A stretch of 64,000 bases of DNA from Belnapia moabensis DSM 16746 (GTDB taxonomy: Bacteria; Pseudomonadota; Alphaproteobacteria; Acetobacterales; Acetobacteraceae): positions 1 through 64,000 of the forward strand of contig NZ_JQKB01000015.1 of the NCBI RefSeq assembly GCF_000745835.1, in the 5' to 3' direction. The notes beneath the pieces were generated by a model. It saw nothing but the letters and a program-made list of their open reading frames with translations. It did not search any database and was not told the DNA's origin. The position numbers were made by a program, and so were the translations under genes. Below are positions 1 to 7,414 of this stretch, in pieces; position 1 is the stretch's first letter; each line of letters begins with the position of its first letter.

Positions 1-330
1 AAGAACGCCAAACCCTGGAAGGCCGATGGCGCCGGGGCGATCGCACGAAATGAAGCCCTCCGTGCATCGCGGCGCTTTGGTCGGACTATCTGGCGACGAT
101 GGAGCGGCTATCACCGCCGAAGCCGCGCAGAGACCAAAATGCACTGCATCAAACTCTTGGGCCAACGCCTGACGGCAAGAGACTTCGACCGCCAGGTCGC
201 CGAGTTCCAGGTTCGTGTGGCCGTCTTGAACGGCTTCACCGCGCTCGGAATACCCGTCACCGAAGCCGTAGGATGAGGCTGTCCGGGGAAAGGGGAACCC
301 TAACCGTCAGCTCATTTGTGCAACAGAGCC
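1..330 (+). mobile_element. IS5-type insertion sequence, right-hand end (partial)
   Basis: The open frame entering from the left edge and stopping at 276 encodes the C-terminal ~91 residues of a DDE transposase, with the typical tail 'SGYHRRSRAETKMHCIKLLG ... ARDFDRQVAE ... LNGFTALGIPVTEAVG' seen in IS5-type transposases. About 35 bp beyond the stop, the sequence ending at 330 reads, on the reverse strand, GGCTCTGTTGCACAAAT. This is the usual form of a terminal inverted repeat in this group, so I place the element boundary at about 330. The left end and most of the transposase lie outside the window. The insertion sits in the 3' end of the neighbouring integrase gene. Family assignment is from remembered motif similarity. 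Confidence 0.75.
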
Positions 331-1668
331 ATCCAGAGACACCACGTTCACAGCTTGTGTCAGGCCGTCGCCGCAGCGAAGGACGTGCTCGGCCCATGCG
401 TTCAGCGCGGCTTTTCTCTCGCCTAGGAACTCCCCACGTTGGTAGATCGCAGCTACGCCGTGGATGGTGCCGGTGACATGATTCAGCAGCCGGTCAGCGA
501 CGTGCGGCGGGAATCCTGCTCCTGCCAGCCAAGTCACGGCAGTGCGCCGAAAGTCGTGGAAGCGCCAGCCAAGCGAGGGATCGGCTTTTGTAGGCGATTG
601 AGTTTTCGCCTTTCTCGGGGTTTTCGTGTTTTGGGCGAGAGAAACAGCCTCTTCCGCAGTGTCCTTTGCCATAGCGGCGTCCAGGGCCAGCTTGGCTTTG
701 CTGAACCCGGTTGGGGCCGTACTGCCGGTGGTGCTGAAGACTAGATCTCGCCCGGCAAATCGCGGCACACTAGTCAGGATCGCCCGCGCCGGCTCGGCCA
801 GATGAACAATATGCGCCTTACCGTTCTTCGCCCGCGCTGGTGGTAGGGTCCAGGTCCCAAGATCGGCGGAAAGTTCGGACCACCGCATCGCTGCCACTTC
901 CTCGCGGCGCTGGGCAGTCAGCATCAGCAGCTTTACCAACGGCCCGAACGGCAGGCCCAGCGTTCCGGCAGCACGCCATACAGCGCCAATCTCGGTATCG
1001 GTTAGCACCCGGTCGCGTGTCGGGTTGCCGCCTTGGATGACTGGCAGCCCGGCAAAGGGGTTGAGTGACAGCCGGCGTCGCTTCACGGCCCAACCGTAAC
1101 AAGCTCGGCCATAGGCCATAGTCCGGCTCGCCATCGATGCCTTGCCAGCACCTGCCAACGCATCCAGCACGGCAATCACTGCTGCATGGGTGAGGGCCGC
1201 CGCCGGCCGGTCCAGGTGCGCCTTGAACGCTACCCGGAGCGCCCGCTCGGCCTCAGCGCTGTAGCGCGCACGCTTGCCGGCTAGATGTAGCCGCGCCCAG
1301 TCAGCGATCAGCGCATCCAGAGTGAAGCGGGCTTCTTCCTTTGCCACCGCCTGCGCAGCCCGCCGGGCCTCATCGGCCGCCCTTGCCGCTGCACGCTCGG
1401 CCGCGGGGTTGATGCCTTGGGCTACTCGGCCCAGCCGAGCGCGTGCTGCCGCGCGGGCTTGCTCCACTGTGATGCTGCCCCAGGCGCCCAGCGGCTCCCG
1501 CACCTTCCGACCGGTGGCGGCGTCGTTCCATTGGACGATGAAGCCTTTACTGCCGGCCACCGTGGCACGGACCCCTAGGCCCTTGCACTCGGTGTCGAAG
1601 GTCAGCCGGTCCTTCGCCGCGCCCTCCGGCTTGAAGGTTGCGATGAACCGGTCTGTCAGCTTCGGCAT
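307..1668 (-). CDS. Tyrosine-type site-specific integrase (P4-like), C-terminus altered by an IS
   Basis: A tyrosine recombinase of the DUF4102/P4 class. The N-terminal arm-binding region (MPKLTDRFI..., GLGVRATVAGSKGFIVQWN) is followed by a SAM-like core-binding domain and a catalytic domain with the R...H-x-x-R...Y constellation (TAQRREEVAAMRW, FHDFRRTAVTWLA, LNH, and the nucleophile region IYQRGEF). I chose the ATG at 1668 because it opens directly on the conserved N-terminus; an upstream ATG at 1725 would run through a repeat block. The last seven codons (GSVAQMS) and the stop are supplied by the terminal repeat of the adjacent insertion sequence, so the native tail is missing. The catalytic residues lie upstream of the insertion, so activity may survive. 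The gene lies next to a tRNA-derived attachment site, as is usual for integrases of genomic islands. Confidence 0.9.
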   Translation of the reverse strand: MPKLTDRFIATFKPEGAAKDRLTFDTECKGLGVRATVAGSKGFIVQWNDAATGRKVREPLGAWGSITVEQARAAARARLGRVAQGINPAAERAAARAADEARRAAQAVAKEEARFTLDALIADWARLHLAGKRARYSAEAERALRVAFKAHLDRPAAALTHAAVIAVLDALAGAGKASMASRTMAYGRACYGWAVKRRRLSLNPFAGLPVIQGGNPTRDRVLTDTEIGAVWRAAGTLGLPFGPLVKLLMLTAQRREEVAAMRWSELSADLGTWTLPPARAKNGKAHIVHLAEPARAILTSVPRFAGRDLVFSTTGSTAPTGFSKAKLALDAAMAKDTAEEAVSLAQNTKTPRKAKTQSPTKADPSLGWRFHDFRRTAVTWLAGAGFPPHVADRLLNHVTGTIHGVAAIYQRGEFLGERKAALNAWAEHVLRCGDGLTQAVNVVSLDGSVAQMS

Positions 1669-1687
1669 GGACCCGCTTACCTCACCT

Positions 1688-1738
1688 TTGCGGACCCCAT
1701 GCGGACCCGGCGGATAGGTCCGCAATGGGTCCGCATGG
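1688..1738. promoter_or_regulatory. Two interleaved inverted repeats upstream of the integrase
   Basis: Four copies of the core GCGGACC occur in 51 bp: TTGCGGACC (1688-1696), CCATGCGGACCC (1697-1708), GGTCCGCAA (1717-1725) and GGGTCCGCATGG (1727-1738). The first pairs perfectly with the third and the second perfectly with the fourth, giving two overlapping palindromic arrangements. They sit 20-70 bp before the integrase start. I infer an operator or integrase arm-binding site; the sequence alone cannot decide which. Confidence 0.5.
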
Positions 1739-1838
1739 CGTCTTTTGGCGGCACCTTACCACTCGGGTCTGAAAAAACGTTAGGCCGAAGGCGGCTTACA
1801 AGACCTATTAGCAATCACAGGTGGTCCAGTTTCGCTTA

Positions 1839-1883
1839 TTCCTAATCAGTAGGTCCCCAGTTCAATCCTGGGTGTCGGCACCA
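1839..1883 (+). other. tRNA 3'-half fragment, right attachment site (att) of an integrated element
   Basis: The sequence has a perfect T-arm (CCCAG-TTCAATC-CTGGG, 1856-1872), an acceptor 3' strand TGTCGGC, discriminator A and an encoded CCA ending at 1883. No 5' half exists: the complement GCCGACA is not found upstream, and the D-arm is absent. The anticodon-loop-like part reads TTCCTAA, which would fit Arg(CCT), but if the crossover lies inside the loop the parent tRNA could be another species such as Ile/Met(CAT). A bare tRNA 3' half beside a tyrosine integrase is the classic scar of integration into a tRNA gene. The intact tRNA should lie to the left, outside the window. Confidence 0.8.
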
Positions 1884-1896
1884 GACTTTCCTTCAT

Positions 1897-2121
1897 TCAG
1901 GCAGCGATGGGTATAGCGGCAGGATTGCCGATCTCCAGCGCGCGCAGGGCGGATTGGCTGGCTTTCCAGGCATCCTCGGCGGAAGTGAAGCCGGAGGGGG
2001 CACGGAGAACGACGGTTTCGGAATCCGACCGGTAGATGGTCCAGATCCAGCGACGGGGAAAACGGGCTTCGATCTCGACCTTCACGTAGCCATGGAAGCG
2101 TTTGTGGCGCTCGGCCTGCAT
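1897..2121 (-). CDS. Small hypothetical protein, 74 aa
   Basis: The start ATG at 2121 is preceded by a strong Shine-Dalgarno (AAAGGAG, 7 nt upstream), which favours it over an in-frame start at 2175. The product is basic and aromatic in its first half (HKRFHGYVKVEIEARFPRRW, then WTIYRSDSE), followed by a patch 'SGFTSAEDAWKASQSALRAL' that looks like a short helical tail. It resembles small cytosolic hypothetical proteins of Acetobacteraceae with a beta-sheet front and helical end; I do not know a function. It is the first host gene beyond the attachment site, ending 14 bp from the tRNA fragment. Confidence 0.6.
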   Translation of the reverse strand: MQAERHKRFHGYVKVEIEARFPRRWIWTIYRSDSETVVLRAPSGFTSAEDAWKASQSALRALEIGNPAAIPIAA

Positions 2122-2349
2122 TGCGATCTCCTTTGGGGCAGCGGCATGTCCGCAAGGACACCGGTTCGGTTTCAAACCCGCAGGATGAATACGCAGCAGC
2201 GGTTAAATCACGCCATGCGCGTAAAGCTCAATTCAGTGTCAGATCGGTACACGCTTAGCATGCATAACGGCGTGATCCGTTAAGAACCCGGTGACGGGCT
2301 TCACCGATACAATTCAACCTGTGATTATCTTCACCGGAACGAGAATCCC

Positions 2350-2676
2350 ATGCCGTTGTTCGGCTTGATGCCCATCTCGACCGCGGCCGAGGCTGCGGAT
2401 TGGTCGGCCAGCACCTATCGGGGCCCGTGCTACGTCATGGCGGCGGATGAGCGCCGCGCGCGGCTCTATGCTGCCAGCTATTTCGCCCGGCCGGATGCGG
2501 CGCGGCTGGAGTCCGGGCTGCGGATGGAGTCGCCCTGGGTGCGGCCACGGATGGTCGCGTTGCAGCTCACCTTCCGGCATGTCGATCGTGCGGCGCCGGA
2601 GGGCACCGTCGTCGTGCCGAAGGAGAGCGGGGAGAAGGTGGTGTCGCTGGCGGAGTGGCGGGCGCGGCGGGGCTAG
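2350..2676 (+). CDS. Hypothetical protein, 108 aa
   Basis: An ATG-initiated frame coding for a soluble protein that opens MPLFGLMPISTAAEAADWSA, continues with 'GPCYVMAADERRARLYAASY' and closes with 'GEKVVSLAEWRARRG'. Codon usage is strongly GC3-biased like the neighbours. There is no signal peptide or membrane segment. The motif of an 'ADERRAR.YAA.YFA' segment is common in small hypothetical proteins of this family, but I do not recognise a characterised homologue. It converges with, and overlaps by four bases, the gene on the other strand. Confidence 0.65.
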   Translation: MPLFGLMPISTAAEAADWSASTYRGPCYVMAADERRARLYAASYFARPDAARLESGLRMESPWVRPRMVALQLTFRHVDRAAPEGTVVVPKESGEKVVSLAEWRARRG

Positions 2677-2996
2677 GCTTCGGCTGCCAGGGCGGCGTGG
2701 GCGCGCAACAGGGCGCCGCACATCGCCAGCGGCAGGGTGCGGGCCCACTGGCGGTGCAGCAGGCCGTCATCGGCCCGGCGGCAGGCCATGTAGACCCGGT
2801 CGCCGGAGCGGATAGGCGGGAGCCAGGCGTAGCGCTCCGGCAGCAGATCCCAGGCAAGCTCGGCGCGGCGCGTGTAGGGCATCACCTCGCCCTCGAGCGC
2901 GAGGGCGAGGTGCAGGCTGAGATCGGCGCCGGCGCCGGCGCGCTCGACCTGGCCGAGACGGTCCGCGAGATGCAGCAATTCCTCGCTGCGCGTCAC
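2673..2996 (-). CDS. Hypothetical protein, 107 aa
   Basis: A GTG-start frame (MTRSEELLHLADRLGQVERA...). The only upstream ATG meets a stop after a few codons, so GTG is the plausible start. Residues ~30-75 contain alternating hydrophobic strands (LALALEGEV, RYAWLPPIRSGDRVYMACRR) and the tail is alanine-rich helix. There is no export signal. The function is unknown. It lies just downstream of the small hydrophilic gene at 3015-3215 on the same strand, and the two may be co-transcribed. Confidence 0.6.
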   Translation of the reverse strand: MTRSEELLHLADRLGQVERAGAGADLSLHLALALEGEVMPYTRRAELAWDLLPERYAWLPPIRSGDRVYMACRRADDGLLHRQWARTLPLAMCGALLRAHAALAAEA

Positions 2997-3014
2997 GTCC
3001 CGCCCGGCATGGGC

Positions 3015-3215
3015 TCAGCCATGCGTCTTGTGGCCGGGGCGGTTATGCGCCGACTTGTCGCTGCCGCTACCGGCGATGTTGCGTTGCTCGTCGCCCTTGC
3101 CGGCGCTGGCGGAGGAGCTGCCGGGACCGGTGGCGGTGCCGCCGGCATTGCTCGTGCCGCCCTCGCCGGAATGCTTCTCGGCGGCGCGGCGGTTGTCCTG
3201 CTTGGCGGTGCTCAT
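3015..3215 (-). CDS. Small disordered hydrophilic protein, 66 aa
   Basis: This short frame encodes MSTAKQDNRRAAEKHSGEGG followed by a Gly/Ser/Ala-rich, strongly hydrophilic sequence ending SAHNRPGHKTHG. The composition (Gly, Ser, Lys, His, Glu; almost no hydrophobic residues) is that of an intrinsically disordered protein, resembling small stress- or desiccation-associated peptides; that resemblance is compositional only. The start ATG at 3215 is preceded by AGGGGGATGAAGCC, an acceptable ribosome-binding region. The frame is open much further upstream, but that part overlaps the tRNA gene and is a shadow. Confidence 0.55.
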   Translation of the reverse strand: MSTAKQDNRRAAEKHSGEGGTSNAGGTATGPGSSSASAGKGDEQRNIAGSGSDKSAHNRPGHKTHG

Positions 3216-3303
3216 GGCTTCATCCCCCTGGTGGTGCGGGATGAACCGGGATGGGCGGGGGAAGGTTCCTGCCGGCAGCCTAACGGCCCTGCGGCGAAGT
3301 CCC

Positions 3304-3379
<76 letters not shown>

Positions 3380-3506
3380 CCAGGAAGGAGGCGCCGTATA
3401 GCCGTGCCCGGCGGGGTGCGCAAGCCCCTCCGCGCCTCTTTCCTGCGATCATCGACACGACTAGGTTGCGGCCACGATATCCGCCGCAGGCAGGGAGCTG
3501 GCGCCC

Positions 3507-4217
3507 ATGGGGAAGGTCTATAGCGACGCGAAGGAGGCCCTGGCCGGGACGCTGCGCGACGGCATGATGATCATGTCGGGCGGCTTCGGCCTGTGCGGCA
3601 TTCCCTCGCTGCTGATCGAGGCAATCCGCGACAGCGGCGTGAAGGAGCTGACCATCGTCTCGAACAATGCCGGCATCGACGATGCCGGGCTCGGCCTGCT
3701 GCTGCAGACGCGGCAGGTGCGGAAGATGATCAGCAGCTATGTCGGCGAGAACAAGACCTTCGCCGAGCAGTACCTGGCCGGGCAGCTCGAGATCGAGTTC
3801 AACCCGCAGGGGACGCTGGCGGAGCGCATCCGGGCGGGGGGTGCGGGCATCCCGGCCTTCTACACCAAGACGGGCGTCGGCACGAAGGTCGCCGAGGGCA
3901 AGCCGACGGCGGAGTTCGACGGCGAGACCTATGTGATGGAGCGCGGGCTCGTCGCCGACCTCTCGATCATCCATGCCTGGAAAGGCGATACCGAGGGCAA
4001 CCTCGTCTATCGGAAGACGGCGCGGAACTTCAATCCGATGATGGCGACGGCGGCGCGCATGACGGTGGCGCAGGTGGAGCACATCGTGGAGGCGGGCGAC
4101 ATCGACCCGGACCACATCGTGACGCCGGGCATCTTCGTGAAGCGGATGATCGAGTGCCCGCCCGGTTTCGAGAAGCGGATCGAGCAGCGCACCACGCGCA
4201 AGCGCGTTTTGGCCTGA
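3507..4217 (+). CDS. scoA: 3-oxoacid CoA-transferase subunit A
   Basis: The alpha subunit (236 aa) of succinyl-CoA:3-ketoacid CoA-transferase, which moves CoA from succinyl-CoA to acetoacetate in the cytoplasm and so feeds ketone bodies into acetyl-CoA. The family hallmark of the glycine-rich CoA-binding loop is present (MSGGFGLCGIPSLLIEAI, residues ~23-40), as are the SNNAGIDDAGLGLL segment and the 'FNPQGTLAERIRAGGAGIPA' motif. The ATG follows GGGAG. Only 12 bp separate it from the B subunit, so they form one operon. A paired acetate/butyrate CoA-transferase is the other possibility within this family; the length and motifs favour the SCOT type. Confidence 0.93.
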   Translation: MGKVYSDAKEALAGTLRDGMMIMSGGFGLCGIPSLLIEAIRDSGVKELTIVSNNAGIDDAGLGLLLQTRQVRKMISSYVGENKTFAEQYLAGQLEIEFNPQGTLAERIRAGGAGIPAFYTKTGVGTKVAEGKPTAEFDGETYVMERGLVADLSIIHAWKGDTEGNLVYRKTARNFNPMMATAARMTVAQVEHIVEAGDIDPDHIVTPGIFVKRMIECPPGFEKRIEQRTTRKRVLA

Positions 4218-4229
4218 GGGAGAGCGACG

Positions 4230-4880
4230 ATGCCCTGGACGCGTGACCAGATGGCCGCCCGCGCGGCGGCGGAGCTCGAGGACGGGTTCTACGTCAATCT
4301 CGGCATCGGCATCCCGACGCTGGTGGCGAACCATGTGCCCTCGGGCATGAGCGTGCAGCTGCAGAGCGAGAACGGGATGCTGGGGCTCGGGCCCTTCCCC
4401 TATGAGGGGGATGAGGATGCCGACCTCATCAATGCCGGCAAGCAGACCATCACCGAGCTGCGGACGAGCAGCTATTTCTCGAGCGCCGACAGCTTCGCCA
4501 TGATCCGCGGCGGGCATATCGACCTGTCGATCCTCGGCGCCTTGCAGGTGGCGGCGAATGGCGACCTCGCCAACTGGATGATCCCCGGCAAGATGGTGAA
4601 GGGCATGGGCGGGGCGATGGACCTCGTCGCCGGGGTGAAGAAGGTGGTGGTGCTGATGGAGCACACCGCGGGCGGCAAGCCGAAGCTGCTGCGCGAATGC
4701 TCGCTGCCGCTGACCGGGGCACGGGTGGTGGACATGGTCATCACCGAGCTTGGGGTGTTCGAGATCGCCCGGAAGGGCGAGACCGAGGTGAAGCTGGTCG
4801 AGCTGGCGCCGGAGGTGACGCTGGAGGAGATCACGGCGAAGACCGAGGCACCGTTCACCGTCGCGCTGCGGAATGGTTGA
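4230..4880 (+). CDS. scoB: 3-oxoacid CoA-transferase subunit B
   Basis: The beta subunit (216 aa) carries the catalytic glutamate in the motif [18 protein letters not shown], the residue that forms the glutamyl-CoA thioester in class I CoA-transferases. The N-terminal '[15 protein letters not shown]' and '[20 protein letters not shown]' segments are standard for the family. Its start is preceded by GGGAGAGCGACG. It forms the active heterodimer or heterotetramer with the upstream subunit. Confidence 0.94.
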   Translation: MPWTRDQMAARAAAELEDGFYVNLGIGIPTLVANHVPSGMSVQLQSENGMLGLGPFPYEGDEDADLINAGKQTITELRTSSYFSSADSFAMIRGGHIDLSILGALQVAANGDLANWMIPGKMVKGMGGAMDLVAGVKKVVVLMEHTAGGKPKLLRECSLPLTGARVVDMVITELGVFEIARKGETEVKLVELAPEVTLEEITAKTEAPFTVALRNG

Positions 4881-4895
4881 AGCGGGATAAAAACG

Positions 4896-4974
4896 CCTCA
4901 AGCGGCTTCAGTTCCTGCGCTTCGGAGTGAGGCCAAGCCGTTGCCCGGGCAAGGTTTCCGGACGCCGCTTGAGG
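4896..4974. repeat. Long-loop inverted repeat downstream of scoB
   Basis: CCTCAAGCGGC (4896-4906) is repeated in perfect inverse as GCCGCTTGAGG (4964-4974), leaving a 57-nt interior. It starts 16 bp after the scoB stop, so it could fold at the 3' end of that transcript. There is no T-tract, hence it is not a standard intrinsic terminator. Confidence 0.45.
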
Positions 4975-5073
4975 AATTGAAGGGTTTAGGCGGCGGCGCT
5001 GGCGAACGTTCCGCTTGACCCCGAATCGGGATGGCTACAGTGTCGCAGGACATGTTCGAGGACCTGACCCTTT

Positions 5074-5151
5074 GTGACCGACGCCGACGCCGCAGCACTC
5101 ATGCGGCGGCTCGTCGGGCTGCGCGTCGATCGGCGTCCTTTAAAGTGGTGA
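5074..5151 (+). CDS. Putative arginine-rich leader peptide upstream of argC
   Basis: A 25-codon frame starting GTG with GAGGA about 11 nt upstream. It reads VTDADAAALMRRLVGLRVDR then RPLKW and stop, with five arginine codons clustered in 11 positions. It lies upstream of an intrinsic terminator (5202-5234) and of argC, the arrangement of a transcription-attenuation leader for arginine biosynthesis. A shorter version from the ATG at 5101 would have the same arginine cluster. This is an inference from layout: the frame is short and arginine is common in this GC-rich genome. Confidence 0.35.
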   Translation: MTDADAAALMRRLVGLRVDRRPLKW

Positions 5152-5168
5152 CGGCCTCACCGTAGGCC
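5147..5168 (+). promoter_or_regulatory. Mutually exclusive hairpins at the end of the leader frame
   Basis: GGTGA (5147-5151) can pair with TCACC (5157-5161), while GGCCT (5153-5157) can instead pair with AGGCC (5164-5168). The two stems share bases and cannot form together. They begin on the stop codon of the arginine-rich leader frame, where a stalled or terminating ribosome would decide between them. The stems are only five base pairs each. Confidence 0.3.
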
Positions 5169-5201
5169 CCACCGCCGGACCAGCCCCGGCCCGCCTTTCC
5201 G

Positions 5202-5234
5202 AACCCCCGCAGCCCCTGGCTTCGGGGGTTTTTC
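5202..5234 (+). terminator. Intrinsic terminator or attenuator immediately upstream of argC
   Basis: AACCCCCG (5202-5209) pairs perfectly with CGGGGGTT (5223-5230) and is followed by a run of five T residues. The structure ends 31 bp before the argC start codon with no coding gene ending just upstream. It therefore probably ends a leader transcript in the argC 5' region rather than a preceding gene. Confidence 0.7.
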
Positions 5235-5265
5235 TTTGCCTGCACCCCAGCGACAGGACATCGCC

Positions 5266-6243
5266 ATGAGCATTCGAGTCGGTATCGTCGGCATCAGCGG
5301 TTTCGGCGGCGGCGAGGCGCTGCGCCTGGTCGCAGGCCATCCGTCCTTCGAGTTGGTTTATGCCGCGGGCGAGGGCAGCGCCGGCAGCCGGCTGGCGGAT
5401 CGCTTCCCCGGGGTTCCGGCCAGGCTGGCCGGGCTGGTGATCGAGAAATGGAATCCGGCGACCCTGCCGAAGCTCGACCTGCTCTTTGCCTCGCTGCCCA
5501 CGGGCGCCTCGGCCGAGGCGCTGGCGCGCGTGCCCAGCGATGTGAAGATCGTCGATGTCGGCGGCGACCATCGCTATGCCGAGGGTTGGGCCTATGGCCT
5601 GGCGGATGTCTGGCCGGACCAGATCATGGGGCGGACCCGCATCGCCAACCCCGGCTGCTTCCCGGCGGCGGTGCTGACCGCGCTGGCGCCGCTGCTGGCC
5701 AACAGGCTGGTCGAGCCGGGCAACATCATCATCGACGCCAAGACCGGCATCTCCGGGGCCGGACGGGGCGGGGCCGACAGCCGGTTCGGCTATGCCGAGA
5801 GCAACGAGAACCTCGTGCCCTATGGGTTGCTCAAGCACGTCCACATGCCCGAGATGACCAGGACGATCGAGCGTCTCGGCGGCGGCAGCGCGGCCGGGTT
5901 GGTGTTCACGCCGCATCTCGTGCCGATGACCCGCGGCGTGCTCGCCACGATCTACTGCCGCGGCCGCGCCACAACGGGCGAGTGCCTGGAGGCGGCCCGG
6001 CGCTTCTATGCAGGGCGGGCCCACCTCCGCGTCACCGACGCGCCGCCGCAGACCAAATGGGCGACCGGCTCGAACCTCGCCTTCGTCAGCTATGCCGCCG
6101 ACCCGGAGCGCGACCTGGTGATTGCGATGGGCGTGGTGGACAATCTCGGCAAGGGAGCCGCCGGCCAGGCGGTGCAGAATGCGAACCTGATCTGCGGCCT
6201 GCCGGAGACCGCAGGGCTGGACAGCGCGCCTGTCTGGCCGTGA
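5266..6243 (+). CDS. argC: N-acetyl-gamma-glutamyl-phosphate reductase
   Basis: Third step of arginine biosynthesis: NADPH-dependent reduction of N-acetylglutamyl phosphate to the semialdehyde, in the cytoplasm. The Rossmann start VGIVGISGFGGGEALRL, the catalytic cysteine in NPGCFPAAVL and the conserved region 'GISGAGRGGADSRFGYAESN ... LKHVHMPEM' with the active-site histidine are all visible in 325 residues, the normal size. I chose the ATG at 5266 (AGGA 8-12 nt upstream) over an in-frame TTG at 5236, which falls at the end of a terminator stem. It is monocistronic here, with a terminator-like leader in front. Confidence 0.92.
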   Translation: MSIRVGIVGISGFGGGEALRLVAGHPSFELVYAAGEGSAGSRLADRFPGVPARLAGLVIEKWNPATLPKLDLLFASLPTGASAEALARVPSDVKIVDVGGDHRYAEGWAYGLADVWPDQIMGRTRIANPGCFPAAVLTALAPLLANRLVEPGNIIIDAKTGISGAGRGGADSRFGYAESNENLVPYGLLKHVHMPEMTRTIERLGGGSAAGLVFTPHLVPMTRGVLATIYCRGRATTGECLEAARRFYAGRAHLRVTDAPPQTKWATGSNLAFVSYAADPERDLVIAMGVVDNLGKGAAGQAVQNANLICGLPETAGLDSAPVWP

Positions 6244-6364
6244 CGGCAGGGCGGGTAGCCCCTCGCCGCCCGGTCGAAACACGCCTCCTGTTGGCAACCC
6301 GCAATAACGACTCCTTGTTCAGGGAATTCGTGACTGTTCATGGATGAAGGTGTCCAATCCTCGA

Positions 6365-6385
6365 CCGGAGGGTGAAACCCTCCGG
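6365..6385 (+). promoter_or_regulatory. Perfect 9-bp hairpin in the 5' leader of the RTX-repeat gene
   Basis: CCGGAGGGT and ACCCTCCGG are separated by only GAA, forming a very stable stem-loop that ends 17 bp before the ATG. It sits directly upstream of the ribosome-binding sequence AAGAGGAAA, leaving it free. A role in mRNA stability or RNA-based control is inferred. Confidence 0.5.
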
Positions 6386-6402
6386 CAAGAGGAAACACCA
6401 GA

Positions 6403-7302
6403 ATGTCGTATTTTCCCGGCACGCGGGCCGATGACACCTTGCGCGGCACGATCGGCGGCGACCTCATCCTTGGTCACCAGGGCAACGACGTCATCTTCGG
6501 GCGGGCGGGGAGCGATATCCTGCTCGGCGGGGCCGGCAACGACTTCATCGCCGGCGACAACTACTTCCTTCCGAGGCCTGACGAGCAGCCGGAGTACGGC
6601 CCGACCCTGGGCTCGACGCCGGGTGCGGGCGACAACTTCATCTTCGGCGGGGCGGGAAACGACACCGTGCTGGCCGGGTATGGCGCGAACACGGTGTTCG
6701 GCGGGGCCGGCGATGACTCGATCATGGGCTATGGCACCATCCCGAGCCACGACATGGAGCTGTACGAGGCCTTGCCGCAGCATCTGTATGGCGGCGCGGG
6801 CAACGACTTCATCCGCGGCAGCTCGAACGACGACCTGCTGTGCGGCGGAGCCGGGCGGGACACGCTGCAGGGCAGCACCGGGGTGGATGCGCTGGTCGGT
6901 GGCGCGGGGCGGGACGTGTTCATGTTCGGCTACCTGGCGAGTTACGGAGGCGCGCGGGACACCGCGGTCGGGCCGGGGGAGCGGGACATCATCCGCGACT
7001 TCCATCACGGGCAGGACGTGATCGACATCTCGGGCTACTTCAACCACCACGCGCCGCCCAGGGGGCAGCCGGCGGGAATCTTCCTCGGCACGGGCGACTT
7101 CGTGGTGAGCTATGCCATGCAGGCGCGCTACGACATCGAGGACGGGAACACGATCATCAAGATCTCGGCGCTCAATGGCTTCCGCAACGAGGACGACCCG
7201 CCGGAGAAGCCGACGATCTATTGGCAGGAGATCGAGTTGACCGGCATCCACCACCTGACGGCCAGCGACTTCATCCTGCCCGACAGCCTCGGGCCGTTCT
7301 GA
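6403..7302 (+). CDS. RTX-type calcium-binding repeat protein, 299 aa
   Basis: Residues ~15-165 are a series of glycine/aspartate nonapeptide repeats (GHQGNDVIFG, GRAGSDILLG, GGAGNDFIAG, GGAGNDTVLA, GGAGDDSIMG, GGAGRDTLQG), which fold into a calcium-loaded beta-roll. The C-terminal ~120 residues have the non-repeat character of an RTX end domain (FDHHxGQDVIDISGYF-like segment). There is no N-terminal signal peptide, as expected for type I secretion, whose signal would be C-terminal. No catalytic domain is seen, so it may be a surface or structural RTX protein. No type I transporter genes are nearby. Confidence 0.8.
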   Translation: MSYFPGTRADDTLRGTIGGDLILGHQGNDVIFGRAGSDILLGGAGNDFIAGDNYFLPRPDEQPEYGPTLGSTPGAGDNFIFGGAGNDTVLAGYGANTVFGGAGDDSIMGYGTIPSHDMELYEALPQHLYGGAGNDFIRGSSNDDLLCGGAGRDTLQGSTGVDALVGGAGRDVFMFGYLASYGGARDTAVGPGERDIIRDFHHGQDVIDISGYFNHHAPPRGQPAGIFLGTGDFVVSYAMQARYDIEDGNTIIKISALNGFRNEDDPPEKPTIYWQEIELTGIHHLTASDFILPDSLGPF

Positions 7303-7365
7303 AGTGAGGATATATTCCTATAATCTGAGCATGGATGTTTTGCAAGTGCAAATCTGTGCCGGAAG

Positions 7366-7412
7366 CCGGGGGGACGCCTGCCCCCCGGTGGGTCTGGGGG
7401 CCTAGCCCCCAG
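7366..7412. terminator. Two consecutive GC hairpins between convergent genes
   Basis: CCGGGGGG/CCCCCCGG (7366-7388, 7-nt loop) and CTGGGGGC/GCCCCCAG (7394-7412, 3-nt loop) lie between the RTX gene and the oppositely oriented alkene reductase. There is no U-tract, but the position and strength fit a bidirectional terminator or RNA-end stabiliser. Confidence 0.55.
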
Positions 7413-7414
7413 CC

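Noticed and set aside
5015-5041. TTGACC ... TACAGT promoter-like pair upstream of the argC leader
   Set aside because: The spacing is 15 bp and the -10 is poor; it is too weak to list as a promoter.
5140-6297. Long minus-strand frame opposite argC
   Set aside because: A His/Arg/Pro-rich shadow of argC with no recognisable domain; argC is fully supported on the plus strand.
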